From positions 1 to 64,000 of the forward strand of contig DASVRT010000021.1 of assembly GCA_036388475.1 (NCBI GenBank): a DNA stretch of 64,000 nt. Reading direction: 5' to 3'. This document shows, in pieces, positions 1 through 8,047 of this stretch. The DNA is from JALZHR01 sp036388475. GTDB lineage: Bacteria > Acidobacteriota > Blastocatellia > Pyrinomonadales > Pyrinomonadaceae. The stretch's first letter is position 1. Each line of letters begins with the position of its first letter. The notes beneath the pieces were generated by a model. It made no database searches. It was given only the letters and a program-made list of their open reading frames with translations, and was not told the DNA's origin. The position numbers were made by a program, and so were the translations under genes.

Positions 1-785
1 GTCATTCCGACAACCCTTGATTTAGATGTTTTCGAGTTGAATGCTCGAATCGTGATTGTTCGATTGTTAAAATCTATGTCTTTTTTACAAATGGTCAAAA
101 TTTCATTTCTGCGGAAAGCCATATCCAAAGCAATTAAAACAATCCCTTTAAGGTGAAAGCGTAGTGGATTACTATCAATCGCTTGGAGTAAACGACTTTC
201 TTCTGCAAAGGATAAAATTCTAGTGCGAATATTTTCATCAGCTAAACTTATAAGCGAATCGCCATTATGAAACGGAGATTTGTTTAACCAGCCCTGTTTA
301 ACAGCTAGAGAAAATAATCTTCGGCAAAGTTGTAGTTCACGATTCACACCAGCAATAGTCCGTTGCTTGCCGTATTTTGTTGGTGTAGAAAGCCGTTCTA
401 ACTTAAATCGTAAAATGGCGGTGTGAGTAATTGATTGAATTAGGCGATTTCCGAAATGTCGGCGTAATGTTTTTAGATTGTATTGACTCGGCTTAATATT
501 GCGAATGCCTGAAATCTTTCGTTCGTTAATGTAAATTGCTTCGTGAAGGTAATTATCCGAATACCAATCAGCTAAGTGATTGAACGTCATTTGCGTTGCA
601 TCTAACTCTTTTGACGTTTTATCTTTTGATTCTTCAATTAGAGATTTGATTTTTTCTTTTGCGTCTTTTTGGTTTGATGCTGAACGCCAAATATCGCGTT
701 TCTTTCCAGAGTCATCTGTAAAGCGCACTCTGGCATATAATTTTCCGTCTTTTTTGACGATTGAACCTACTTTTCTCTTCTCCAT
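1..785 (-). CDS. Tyrosine recombinase/phage integrase, 3' part cut by window edge
   Basis: Reading leftward from an ATG at 785 gives an open frame of about 261 codons that is still open at base 1, so only the N-terminal part is present. Residues 1-50 look like the basic, beta-rich arm-binding region. Residues about 65-165 form the SAM-like core-binding domain (stretch FNHLADWYSDNYL). The catalytic domain then begins: ALDMAFRRNEIL carries the first catalytic Arg of the family, and SKTSKSRVV matches the beta-hairpin Lys region. The second Arg, the His residues and the Tyr lie beyond the window. It probably integrates and excises a mobile element that extends left. It ends against a broken tRNA gene, the classic target of this family. 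Base composition is more AT-rich than the neighbours, which fits transfer. Family assignment is sure; activity cannot be judged. Confidence 0.85.
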   Translation of the reverse strand, partial: MEKRKVGSIVKKDGKLYARVRFTDDSGKKRDIWRSASNQKDAKEKIKSLIEESKDKTSKELDATQMTFNHLADWYSDNYLHEAIYINERKISGIRNIKPSQYNLKTLRRHFGNRLIQSITHTAILRFKLERLSTPTKYGKQRTIAGVNRELQLCRRLFSLAVKQGWLNKSPFHNGDSLISLADENIRTRILSFAEESRLLQAIDSNPLRFHLKGIVLIALDMAFRRNEILTICKKDIDFNNRTITIRAFNSKTSKSRVVGM

Positions 786-857
786 TTCTTCTACCTTGAA
801 TACTCCTTTTTTGGAGAATTTCAGGGTAGAAAGGGAAAAGACGTGAAACTGTAAGTC

Positions 858-896
858 GTTAAGAATCAGGAATCTATCCAGCTGAGCTACGGGTGC
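858..896 (-). pseudogene. 5' half of a tRNA gene, truncated at the anticodon loop
   Basis: On the minus strand the sequence starts GCACCCGTAGCTCAGCTGG, a typical acceptor 5' strand plus D-arm. It runs through an anticodon-arm-like CCTGA TTCTTAA, whose loop would read CTT. After that the 3' anticodon strand, T-arm and matching acceptor strand are missing, and the D-stem 3' strand is poor. The break faces the integrase gene. The simplest reading is that integration split or replaced the 3' half. If so, the functional copy or the other half should lie at the far end of the element. Isotype (Lys by loop) is tentative. Confidence 0.5.
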
Positions 897-954
897 ACAA
901 GGCGAATAATTAGACTACAAATCTTGCGCTACTCTGTCAAGTTTAGCAATAAAA

Positions 955-1055
955 ATCGTCGCCTGGCAAAATAGTCCGCGCGTGCGGGCAATCAGTTCGG
1001 GGCTGGTTTACCTCAATTTTTATTGTTCGCCGTTTGCTGCCGGTCGGATTCCGAA
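955..1055 (-). pseudogene. Remnant of the C-terminus of a VWFA-domain protein
   Basis: The minus strand encodes KRRTIKIEVNQP, then in a shifted frame ARADYFARR. This matches the end of the intact VWFA protein at 2746-3741, which finishes KWRAIKIEV, then ARTREGYFPR. Only about 100 bp remain, with a frameshift and an internal stop. It looks like the decayed 3' end of a paralogous gene cut off by the integration event or a deletion. No start or MIDAS region is present. Confidence 0.55.
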
Positions 1056-1150
1056 TCTGTAATTATTAGAAAATATACATTTTTATTGAAATATAAGAAA
1101 GGATTTAGTAGTTTGTTTTATAGCTATTGATTATGGGTTCGAGATAAATA

Positions 1151-1516
1151 ATGACAAAAACAATTCTGATAGTTGAAGATTTTAAGGACACGCGTGTTCT
1201 GATGAGGTTTCTGCTCGAAGGTTTAGGTTATCGGGTTCTCGAAGCGGAAGACGGCTGGAAGGCGGTAGAAAGCGTAAAACAGCAAATTCCCGACCTGATT
1301 TTAATGGATATGGCGATGCCTTCGACGGACGGACTGACCGCCACCAGAATTATCAGACAATTTAAGGAAACGTCTGAAGTGCCGATTATCGGCTTTACCG
1401 CGTCCGGAGAATTTATCTACGAGCAGGCGATTCAAGCGGGCTGCAATGAATTGTTATTGAAGCCGCTCGATAGCGATAAGCTTCAACCCGTGCTCGACAA
1501 GTATCTGGGTGAATAA
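1151..1516 (+). CDS. Stand-alone response regulator receiver protein
   Basis: At 121 residues this is a single CheY-like receiver domain with no output domain. Visible residues are the acidic pair E9/D10, phospho-acceptor D53 in LILMDMAMP, the conserved T83 in GFTAS and K104 before P105. It should be phosphorylated by an unlinked histidine kinase and act by binding another protein. The start is the only ATG that gives a full first beta strand. It is one of three similar receivers within 1.5 kb (with 1586-1972 and 2255-2626), and no histidine kinase lies next to them. The 365 bp upstream hold only the tRNA and VWFA remnants. Confidence 0.9.
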   Translation: MTKTILIVEDFKDTRVLMRFLLEGLGYRVLEAEDGWKAVESVKQQIPDLILMDMAMPSTDGLTATRIIRQFKETSEVPIIGFTASGEFIYEQAIQAGCNELLLKPLDSDKLQPVLDKYLGE

Positions 1517-1585
1517 TTTTTAGAATGCCGAGTTGTCTGCAAAGAAGCGTCGGATTTCGCCCGCGGCTGAGCCGAATCCCGATTT

Positions 1586-1972
1586 TTATACCGCCGACTG
1601 AGCTTCTTCGATAAGGTTAACGACTGTTTGCGTCAGCTTTTCAAAGTCATTGGGTTTAACCAGGTAAGCATCCGCGCACGCCGTCAGGACTTTGTGTATT
1701 TCAATCTCCCGGGCTTCGCCGCTGTAAAAGATGATTGGCAGGGTCGGGTTGAAATCGCGAATCTCCTGACAGACTTCCAGACTCGTCTGGTTGCCGAAAC
1801 GATTATCTAAAATTATCGCGTCTAAATTTTTATTTCGGGCGTGATGCAGGCATTCATCCAGCGAATCACAAGACAATACTTCAAAGTCGGCGTGCTCGAA
1901 GACAAAGGTCAGCAGTTCGAGATTGTCTTTATCATCGTCCACACAAAGAATAGTGTATTTTGAGGGTTGCAT
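1586..1972 (-). CDS. Stand-alone response regulator receiver protein
   Basis: This 128-residue receiver domain lies convergent to the previous one and divergent from the next. Acidic pocket D12/D13/D14, acceptor D56 in AIILDNRFG, switch residue S84 (IIFYSG) and K106 in YLVKPND are all present, so it should be phosphorylatable. There is no DNA-binding domain. The N-terminal MQPSKYTILCVDDD fits the family start, and a GAAA-rich stretch precedes the ATG. It is diverged from its two neighbours (Ser instead of Thr at the switch), so this is a group of related receivers and not a fresh tandem copy. Confidence 0.9.
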   Translation of the reverse strand: MQPSKYTILCVDDDKDNLELLTFVFEHADFEVLSCDSLDECLHHARNKNLDAIILDNRFGNQTSLEVCQEIRDFNPTLPIIFYSGEAREIEIHKVLTACADAYLVKPNDFEKLTQTVVNLIEEAQSAV

Positions 1973-2254
1973 TTTTGTTTCCTGATTGGTAATTGCTCAA
2001 GCAACGATTTGATATGAAATTTATTCTATATCAAGCAATTACCACCTTAAATAATTTTTTGACGCGTGCAAGAAATTTGCACTGTTTGATGTGTGTGAGG
2101 ATAACACATAAATATAGAATTTTCTATTGTTTTAATCCTTAACCCGGCATTAATCAATTTGCTTGTCGTTAACGATTAATCTAAAACCTGCGCTTATGAT
2201 AAGATAAACGCTTGCTCGTTGCTAAACGACGGGTAAACGGACAAGGGGTGGTTT

Positions 2255-2626
2255 ATGAGCATAAGGGTATTGATAGTGGAAGATAATGATGATTATCGCG
2301 ATTTGGTGGATTTTTATCTTACGTCAAAAGGTTTTGAGGTAATCATCGCGGCGAACGGAGTCGAGGCGGTCGAATTAAGCAATTCCGAAAAGCCTCATAT
2401 TATCCTGATGGATTTGAATATGCCGATTGTGGACGGATTGGAAGCGACCAGAATAATCAGCCAGAATCTTGCCACCAAACACATTCCGATAATTGCGGTC
2501 TCGGCTAACTGTTCGAACAAGATGGGCGAAAAAGTATTAAATGCGGGCGCGGTCGGCTGTGTCCAGAAACCCGTCGATATCGAAAGCCTGCCCGATTTGA
2601 TATTGAGCTACGCTTTGAATGAATAA
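2255..2626 (+). CDS. Stand-alone response regulator receiver protein
   Basis: This 123-residue CheY-like domain has D10, acceptor D53 (IILMDLNMP), switch S83 in IIAVSAN and Lys in CVQKPVD. The AAGGGGTGG stretch just before the ATG is a good ribosome-binding site and fixes the start. The sequence is close to the receiver at 1151-1516 (both have LMDxxMP, DGLxATRII), so they are probably paralogues. The 280-bp gap upstream is AT-rich, and I see no clear promoter match in it. A hairpin follows the gene. Confidence 0.9.
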   Translation: MSIRVLIVEDNDDYRDLVDFYLTSKGFEVIIAANGVEAVELSNSEKPHIILMDLNMPIVDGLEATRIISQNLATKHIPIIAVSANCSNKMGEKVLNAGAVGCVQKPVDIESLPDLILSYALNE

Positions 2627-2656
2627 AATTAAAAATTGAACGAATCAAATTAAAAA

Positions 2657-2700
2657 GCCGGGCAGAGAGCATCTTAAGTCTTACCCGGCTATTTTAGTTT
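2657..2700 (+). terminator. Rho-independent terminator after the receiver gene
   Basis: GCCGGG at 2657-2662 pairs with CCCGGC at 2684-2689, with a further short stem possible in the loop. A T-rich tract (TATTTTAGTTT) follows. It lies 30 bp past the stop at 2626 and could also serve the convergent gene ending at 2746. Confidence 0.65.
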
Positions 2701-2745
2701 GCAGAGTCAGCTGATTAATCTGTTTTTATATCCCGCCCGGCATCA

Positions 2746-3741
2746 TCATCTGGGAAAGTAACCTTCGCGCGTTCGCGCAATTAATTCCGGGTTTGTGACT
2801 TCAATTTTTATCGCGCGCCATTTGCCGTCGCGTTTGTCGTTGGCGGGCTGGTATTCGACGGTGTAGAGCGAGCGGATATCGGCGGCGACCGAAGCGTAAA
2901 ACCTGCCCATTTCTTCGAGACGGTTGATGGCGTTCAGCGTTCCGCCCGTCCGGTTTGCGAGAATTTTCAGACGCTGACGCGCCGCTTGATACATCGCCGT
3001 TTGAATCGGCGTCGGCTCGGCGAGCTTGCTCGGGTCGCCGGTCGGCAGCGCGAGCGGATAAATCGTCACGCCCTGGCGGTCGGCATCATTCAGAATTTTA
3101 TTTAAGGTTTCATTCGCTTCCGGTTTGATTGCCGTCGCCATCTCGGCTTCTTTCACGCCGGCAAGAAAATCGCGGTCTTTGTCGCGCAGCGCCGTATCGA
3201 CGCCGTCGGTCAAAACGATAATCGCCTTGCGGCGTTTTCCTTCTTTCGAGAGTTTTTCGAGCGCGAAATCGAGCGCTTTGTAAAGCTGCGTCTTGCCGCG
3301 CCCGTTGGCGACGCGGATTGAATTGGCGGTCATCCGGCGGTCGGTCGTAAAATCGTTCCGCAAATTTACCTTGTCGTAAAATTCGATGACGGCGACGCGG
3401 TCATCCGGCGCGAGCGCGTCGATAAAACGAATCGCCGACTGCTGAATCGTCTGGCGAAAGCCGAGCGTCGAGCCGGACATATCCAGAATCATCACGACCG
3501 AAAACGGCGTCACCGTCGGCTCAAAACGCGAAATCGGCTGTTTCACGCCGTCTTCGTAAACGGTAAAATCTTCTTTGCTCAGGCTCGTAATCGGTTTTCC
3601 CGTCCGGTCGACGACGCCGACGTTCAGCCGCACGATCGCCGTATCGACTTTAATGACGTCGTCGTCCTGCGCAAAAGCGGAAATTTTCACCAGCAAACTT
3701 ATCGAAAGTAAAATAAAAAATAAAATCGTATATTTACGCAT
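2746..3741 (-). CDS. Secreted VWFA-domain protein, acidobacterial VWFA-related type
   Basis: This is a 331-residue protein. Residues 1-24 are a signal peptide ending SAFA-Q. Residues 30-75 form the short beta domain (VDRTGKPITSLSKEDFTVYEDG) that precedes the A domain in the acidobacterial VWFA-related family (TIGR03436 type). The A domain spans about 80-300. Its metal site is complete: D87-x-S89-x-S91, T151 and D179 (LTDGVD). Such proteins bind a partner through a Mg ion outside the cytoplasm; the partner is unknown. A decayed copy of the same C-terminus lies at 955-1055. It is a single gene, with a divergent gene starting at 3938. Confidence 0.85.
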   Translation of the reverse strand: MRKYTILFFILLSISLLVKISAFAQDDDVIKVDTAIVRLNVGVVDRTGKPITSLSKEDFTVYEDGVKQPISRFEPTVTPFSVVMILDMSGSTLGFRQTIQQSAIRFIDALAPDDRVAVIEFYDKVNLRNDFTTDRRMTANSIRVANGRGKTQLYKALDFALEKLSKEGKRRKAIIVLTDGVDTALRDKDRDFLAGVKEAEMATAIKPEANETLNKILNDADRQGVTIYPLALPTGDPSKLAEPTPIQTAMYQAARQRLKILANRTGGTLNAINRLEEMGRFYASVAADIRSLYTVEYQPANDKRDGKWRAIKIEVTNPELIARTREGYFPR

Positions 3742-3796
3742 AAAAGAATATTACCTAATCAGACGCCTTTTTCCGAAATCCGGGTTGCACGGCGGA

Positions 3797-3866
3797 AGTG
3801 GAAAGTGGAAAGTGCTAAGTTCGATATTTTGCAATCGCCGCTGACCGCTTTCCGCTTTTTCCTTAA
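3797..3866. repeat. Heptad-repeat hairpin element
   Basis: AGTGGAA occurs twice in tandem at 3797-3810 and is followed by the decayed units AGTGCTA and AGTTCGA. The right side (3843-3866) carries seven-base units such as TTCCGCT that are partly complementary to the left arm. It lies between the divergent VWFA gene and the zinc-ribbon gene. Confidence 0.6.
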
Positions 3867-3937
3867 CATCTCGTGTCAACTGCGTTATAATCGGCTTTCA
3901 CGTGACGGGCAAACCTCTGCTTCCGAAAGGAAAATTT

Positions 3938-4507
3938 ATGTTTTATAAGCCTACATACTGTTGTCATTGCGGCGAAAAAATCGACCGCGCGAAATGGGGA
4001 ATTACGAGCAGCCGAAGATTTTGCGAAAGCTGCGCGAGCGAATTTGCGCTCAAGGAATGGATTCCGCGAGCGATAGTCTTTATCGGAATTCTGGGCGCGC
4101 TTTTCGGTTTCGGGACGCTTTTGCGCAAAACGGAAAAGCCTTTAAGCGTGACGACCGCGCCGACGCCCGCTTCGACAAATGCGGCGCAGAATCAAAAAAG
4201 TCAGCAACTTTCGGCGAATGCGAACGTTCAGAACTCTGTGACGGCGATAAATGCGGCGAATAATTCTTCGCTGGCGGCGCAAAAGCAGAATCCGTCTGAC
4301 CCGAAATCGCTTGGGAATTTGCGATTACAATCGGGCGACAAGTCTGCGGGTAAGCAAAATCCGGCACAGGATGCCGTCTATTTCTGCGGCGCGCAGACGA
4401 AAAAAGGAACGCCGTGCTCGCGGCGCGTCAAAGGCGGCGGGCGCTGCTGGCAGCACGCGGGACAAACGGCGATGCTGCCGCCCGAAAAATTATTGATAAG
4501 TCAATAA
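3938..4507 (+). CDS. Membrane protein with zinc ribbon and C-terminal Cys/His motif
   Basis: The start is placed at the ATG at 3938 because GAAAGGAAA precedes it; a GTG 36 bp upstream has no such site. The product has 189 residues. The N-terminus has CCHCGEK and CESCAS, a likely zinc ribbon. One membrane segment (WIPRAIVFIGILGALF) follows at about residues 38-60. A Ser/Asn/Gln-rich linker leads to a C-terminal patch CGAQTKKGTPCSRRV then GRCWQH, a C-x8-C and C-x2-H arrangement seen in small metal-binding modules. Topology suggests a cytoplasmic ribbon with the C-terminal module outside. No function is assigned. The Ser/Thr kinase gene follows 171 bp downstream on the same strand. Confidence 0.7.
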   Translation: MFYKPTYCCHCGEKIDRAKWGITSSRRFCESCASEFALKEWIPRAIVFIGILGALFGFGTLLRKTEKPLSVTTAPTPASTNAAQNQKSQQLSANANVQNSVTAINAANNSSLAAQKQNPSDPKSLGNLRLQSGDKSAGKQNPAQDAVYFCGAQTKKGTPCSRRVKGGGRCWQHAGQTAMLPPEKLLISQ

Positions 4508-4678
4508 ATACGCTTGTTTTGAAAGAAAGACAGTGTTACGATGCAGTCAAACTCGTCTGCCCGGACCGGAACGCAATCGAAACTAAAATTGCCAAATCGA
4601 AAATGCAAAGCGGTTTAAAGCATTGTCCAATTTCTGCGTTTTCGGCGGAAGAATAATTTATAGAACGGAAGTATTAAA

Positions 4679-6529
4679 ATGAAACCCTTGTCACCAAACA
4701 CAATGTTGCAGAATCGGTATCTGGTCGTCCAGCTTATCGGCAAAGGCGGAATGGGCGAAGTTTACCTGGCGGTTGACCAGCGTCTGGGCAGTGCCGTCGC
4801 CTTAAAACGCACCTTTTTCTCGGACAACGATATGCTCCGCCACGCTTTCGAGCGCGAAGCGCGCACTCTGGCGCGGCTGCGTCACGGAGTTTTGCCGAAA
4901 GTCAGCGACCATTTTACCGAGAACGAAACGCAGTATCTGGTGATGGAGCATATTTCGGGCGACGATTTATCGAAGCGTCTGGAAATAACGCGAAAACCGT
5001 TTCCGCTCAACTGGGTTTTGTTCTGGGCTGACCAGCTTCTGGACGCTTTGGCTTACCTGCACACGCACGAGCCGCCGATTGTCCACCGCGACATCAAGCC
5101 GCAGAATCTGAAATTGACGAACGAAAATCACATTATTCTGCTCGATTTCGGTTTGGCGAAAGACACGGGAGCGTCGCGCGTTTCGACGACCGGCGGCAGC
5201 ATCGTCGGCTACACGCCGCATTACGCGCCGATGGAGCAGATTCGCGGCACGGGAACGACGGCGAAAAGCGATATTTATTCGCTGTCGGCGACGCTCTACC
5301 AGCTTTTGACGGCGCAGGTTCCGCCCGACGCGCTGACGCGCGCCGACAGCGTTTTAAACAGCCTGCCCGACCCGACCGAGCCGATTGACAAAATCAACCC
5401 GGAAGTTCCGCGCGTGATTTCGGACGTGATTTTCAAAGGAATGGCGCTCAGTATGGACGCGCGCTATGCAAATGCGCGCGAGATGCAGAAAGCTCTCCGT
5501 GAAGCTTACGCACAGATGCAGAGCAAGATGTCGGCGGAAACGATGGCATTTACTCTTCCGCCGCCGCAGCAGGTAAATCAATCGCCCGTGACGCCATCGC
5601 AGCAGCTGACCGAACAATTCGCGACGCCGATTGTCAGCCAGCCGCAGCCGCCGACGCACTTGCCGCCCAGACAGGATTCGCTGCCTTCGCAGCAGAAAAC
5701 GGAAAATCTTAATATCGTGTCGCCGCCCGAACCGGATTTTGAAGCGACGATAAAGGACACGAATCTGAGCCCGACGTCTTTGCCGTCGCAGCAGAAAACG
5801 GAAGTTTTGCCGACGGAAATTTCTTCGCAGATTCCCAAAAAAGAAGAAAGCTATAACGCGGAAGCAACGGTGCCGATTGTTCCTTTCGACCAGAATACGG
5901 ACCGGAGCAGCGAGCAGGTCGGCGCGACGCAAGCCGCGTCGAATTTCGATTCCGTTCCGACCGAAGTGCGTCAGCCGCAAGCCTACGGCTCGCCTTATAA
6001 TACCGCCGCGGCGACAGGCACAACCGGCGCGACCGGCGGGCGGACACAAACCGAAAATGTTTATCAACCAATGCCGCTCGTCGGCGAAACGAAAAAGAAA
6101 TCGGGCAAAGGTCTGGCGATTGCGGCAGTTTTAGGCGGTCTCGTGATTGTGATGCTGGCGGCGGCGGGCGTCGGTTTATATGCGTACGGCGACCAGCTCG
6201 GAATTACCGGAACGAAACCGACCCCGACGCCGACGGCGCAGCCGACCGTGACGCCGACGCCCGCGCCGACAATCGAGCGAGCAAACACAAGCACGAGTAA
6301 TTCGGCAAATCAGCAAATCGCCGACACGGGTCAGACGAATACGGCGAACACGCAGGTCGCGGAAACAAACAAAACGACGCAGCCGACAACTGTGAAACCC
6401 GTCGTTCCGACGACGCAGCCGACGCGCGTGGTGACTACTCAGCCAATCAGAACCAATCCGCCGCCGGTGACGCGCACGCCGCCGAAGCCGACCGGAGCTA
6501 AACCGCAGAAACCGGTTCTTTTACAGTAA
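4679..6529 (+). CDS. Membrane-anchored Ser/Thr protein kinase
   Basis: In this 616-residue protein, residues 13-285 form a Hanks-type kinase: glycine loop GKGGMG (21-26), K43, catalytic HRDIK with D138, and DFG at 156-158. The APE position reads APMEQ. Residues about 290-475 are a Pro/Gln/Thr-rich linker containing repeats of LPSQQKTE. One membrane helix lies at about 478-502. A short Pro/Thr-rich outer tail follows, with no recognisable sensor domain. It is a paralogue of the kinase at 14932-16710, sharing HRDIKPQNLKLT and the same layout. The TPR protein starts 16 bp downstream, so the two are probably co-transcribed and may work together. Activity is expected because all catalytic residues are present. 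Confidence 0.92.
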   Translation: MKPLSPNTMLQNRYLVVQLIGKGGMGEVYLAVDQRLGSAVALKRTFFSDNDMLRHAFEREARTLARLRHGVLPKVSDHFTENETQYLVMEHISGDDLSKRLEITRKPFPLNWVLFWADQLLDALAYLHTHEPPIVHRDIKPQNLKLTNENHIILLDFGLAKDTGASRVSTTGGSIVGYTPHYAPMEQIRGTGTTAKSDIYSLSATLYQLLTAQVPPDALTRADSVLNSLPDPTEPIDKINPEVPRVISDVIFKGMALSMDARYANAREMQKALREAYAQMQSKMSAETMAFTLPPPQQVNQSPVTPSQQLTEQFATPIVSQPQPPTHLPPRQDSLPSQQKTENLNIVSPPEPDFEATIKDTNLSPTSLPSQQKTEVLPTEISSQIPKKEESYNAEATVPIVPFDQNTDRSSEQVGATQAASNFDSVPTEVRQPQAYGSPYNTAAATGTTGATGGRTQTENVYQPMPLVGETKKKSGKGLAIAAVLGGLVIVMLAAAGVGLYAYGDQLGITGTKPTPTPTAQPTVTPTPAPTIERANTSTSNSANQQIADTGQTNTANTQVAETNKTTQPTTVKPVVPTTQPTRVVTTQPIRTNPPPVTRTPPKPTGAKPQKPVLLQ

Positions 6530-6545
6530 TTGAGGAGATTTTTAT

Positions 6546-7949
6546 ATGGCGAAAAAAGTTTTACTTGGATTAATAACATTCGTGATGTTATCGGCGACAT
6601 TTGCCGCTTTGAAGGTGGAAGTAAATGCGCAGCCGCGCCAGCAGCTTGAGCGCGCGCGACGGCTGGCGACCGAAGGCGACGGCTTTTTGCGCCAGAAAAA
6701 TTATCGCGCGGCGGTGACTAAATACGCCGAAGCGATCAGCATCGTGCCGCGCTATTCCTACGCCTTTTATAAAAAAGGTTATTCGCATTACTACCTGGAA
6801 GAATATTCGCAGGCGGCAAGCGATTTGAGCAAGGCTCTGGAAGGCTCGGCGCAGGGCTTTGACCCGCTCGACGTTTACACGATACGCTGGCAGGCTTATT
6901 ACTGGCAGCAGGATTACGATTCGGCGATGCGCGACGTTCAGCAGGCTTTGCGCGCCCAGCCTTCCAGCTCGTATTTCAATCTCGCTCTCGGCGATTGTTA
7001 TCGCGGCAAAAACGATTTTCGCAACGCGCTCGCCGCCTACCAGAAAGGCTCGCAGCTCGACCCGGCAAACGCCGATGTTCATTATTTCATCGCGCTTTGT
7101 CATAACCAGTTGGGCGAGTATCTGCCGCAGGGTTTCGCCGGTCTGAAAGCCATCGAAAAAGGCACGAAATATAAAGGCGAATCGTGGGAATTTGTCGGGC
7201 AGGCTTTGTTTCTCGGCAAAAAATACGAGGACGCCGCGCAGTCGTATGAAAAAGCTCTGCTGGCAAAAGCGGATTTGAAAAACGTTTACGCCGGTTTGTC
7301 GGACACTTATCGAATGCTGAATCGCTTTGACGAGGCGATTAATACGGTTCGCAAAGGCTTGCGCGTTTATCCGGACGACGGAAATTATTACATCAGCTTG
7401 AGCTGGCTCTACAGCCTGGCTGACCGTCACCCGGAAGCGATTACCGCCGGACAGCAAGCCGTCCGTCTTTTGCCCGACCAGTATATGGGCTACACGAATC
7501 TGTGCCGCGCCTATAACGACACGAAACAATACGCGCTGGCGATTCAAACCTGCAACAAGGCGCTCGCGATAAATCCGGGCGACGGCGAAACGAATTATTA
7601 CCTGGGACGCGCCTACCAGCTTCAGAACAAAGCGGCGCAGGCGACGGCTTATTACAAAAAAGCCGTTACGGGCTTGGTCGAGTTTACGCGCCAGAACGTC
7701 GATTATTCCGACGGCTACTATCTTTTGGGCAACGCCTATTACGCCGTTGACCAGAACGCCAACGCGATTGCGGCTTTGAAAAAATGTCTGGAAATCGCGC
7801 CGAAATTTGCCAAAGCGCGCTTTAATCTCGGCTCTATTTACCTGTTAAGCGGAAACAAGCCAGCCGCCCGCGAGCAATACAACGTTCTGCGCGAGGTTGA
7901 CGCGGCGCTCGCCGCCAAATTGCTCGACGCGATTAATAAAGCCAGGTAG
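6546..7949 (+). CDS. Secreted tetratricopeptide-repeat protein
   Basis: In this 467-residue protein, residues 1-28 look like a signal peptide ending VNAQ. The rest is about ten TPR units in tandem (for example YKKGYSHYYLEEYSQAA, and YLLGNAYYAVDQNANAIAALKKC). TPR solenoids bind other proteins. A TGAGGAG site lies just before the start and the gap to the kinase stop is 16 bp, so it belongs to that operon. Export suggests the partner lies outside, perhaps the kinase outer tail; this is inference. A heptad-repeat element begins 8 bp after the stop. Confidence 0.88.
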   Translation: MAKKVLLGLITFVMLSATFAALKVEVNAQPRQQLERARRLATEGDGFLRQKNYRAAVTKYAEAISIVPRYSYAFYKKGYSHYYLEEYSQAASDLSKALEGSAQGFDPLDVYTIRWQAYYWQQDYDSAMRDVQQALRAQPSSSYFNLALGDCYRGKNDFRNALAAYQKGSQLDPANADVHYFIALCHNQLGEYLPQGFAGLKAIEKGTKYKGESWEFVGQALFLGKKYEDAAQSYEKALLAKADLKNVYAGLSDTYRMLNRFDEAINTVRKGLRVYPDDGNYYISLSWLYSLADRHPEAITAGQQAVRLLPDQYMGYTNLCRAYNDTKQYALAIQTCNKALAINPGDGETNYYLGRAYQLQNKAAQATAYYKKAVTGLVEFTRQNVDYSDGYYLLGNAYYAVDQNANAIAALKKCLEIAPKFAKARFNLGSIYLLSGNKPAAREQYNVLREVDAALAAKLLDAINKAR

Positions 7950-7956
7950 AAATTTC

Positions 7957-8041
7957 GTCAATCGTCAATCGTGAATCGTGAATAGAAGGTTTAAAATCTA
8001 TTCACGATTTACTATTTACGATTCACGATTGAGGATTGACG
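7957..8041. repeat. Heptad-repeat hairpin element
   Basis: The left arm is GTCAATC twice (7957-7970), then GTGAATC and GTGAATA. The right arm (8000-8041) is six in-phase units: ATTCACG, ATTTACT, ATTTACG, ATTCACG, ATTGAGG and ATTGACG. These are the complement of the left arm. The element fills the gap between the TPR gene and the glycosylase and ends 6 bp before the ATG at 8048. Confidence 0.8.
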
Positions 8042-8047
8042 CCCTTT

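Noticed and set aside
858..896. Intact tRNA gene
   Set aside because: Only the 5' half is present; T-arm and 3' acceptor strand are missing and the D-stem is imperfect.
5354..6067. Long Arg-rich minus-strand frames opposite the kinase and TPR genes
   Set aside because: They are antisense shadows produced by GCG/GAC-rich codon use. They have no start signal and are extremely Arg-rich.
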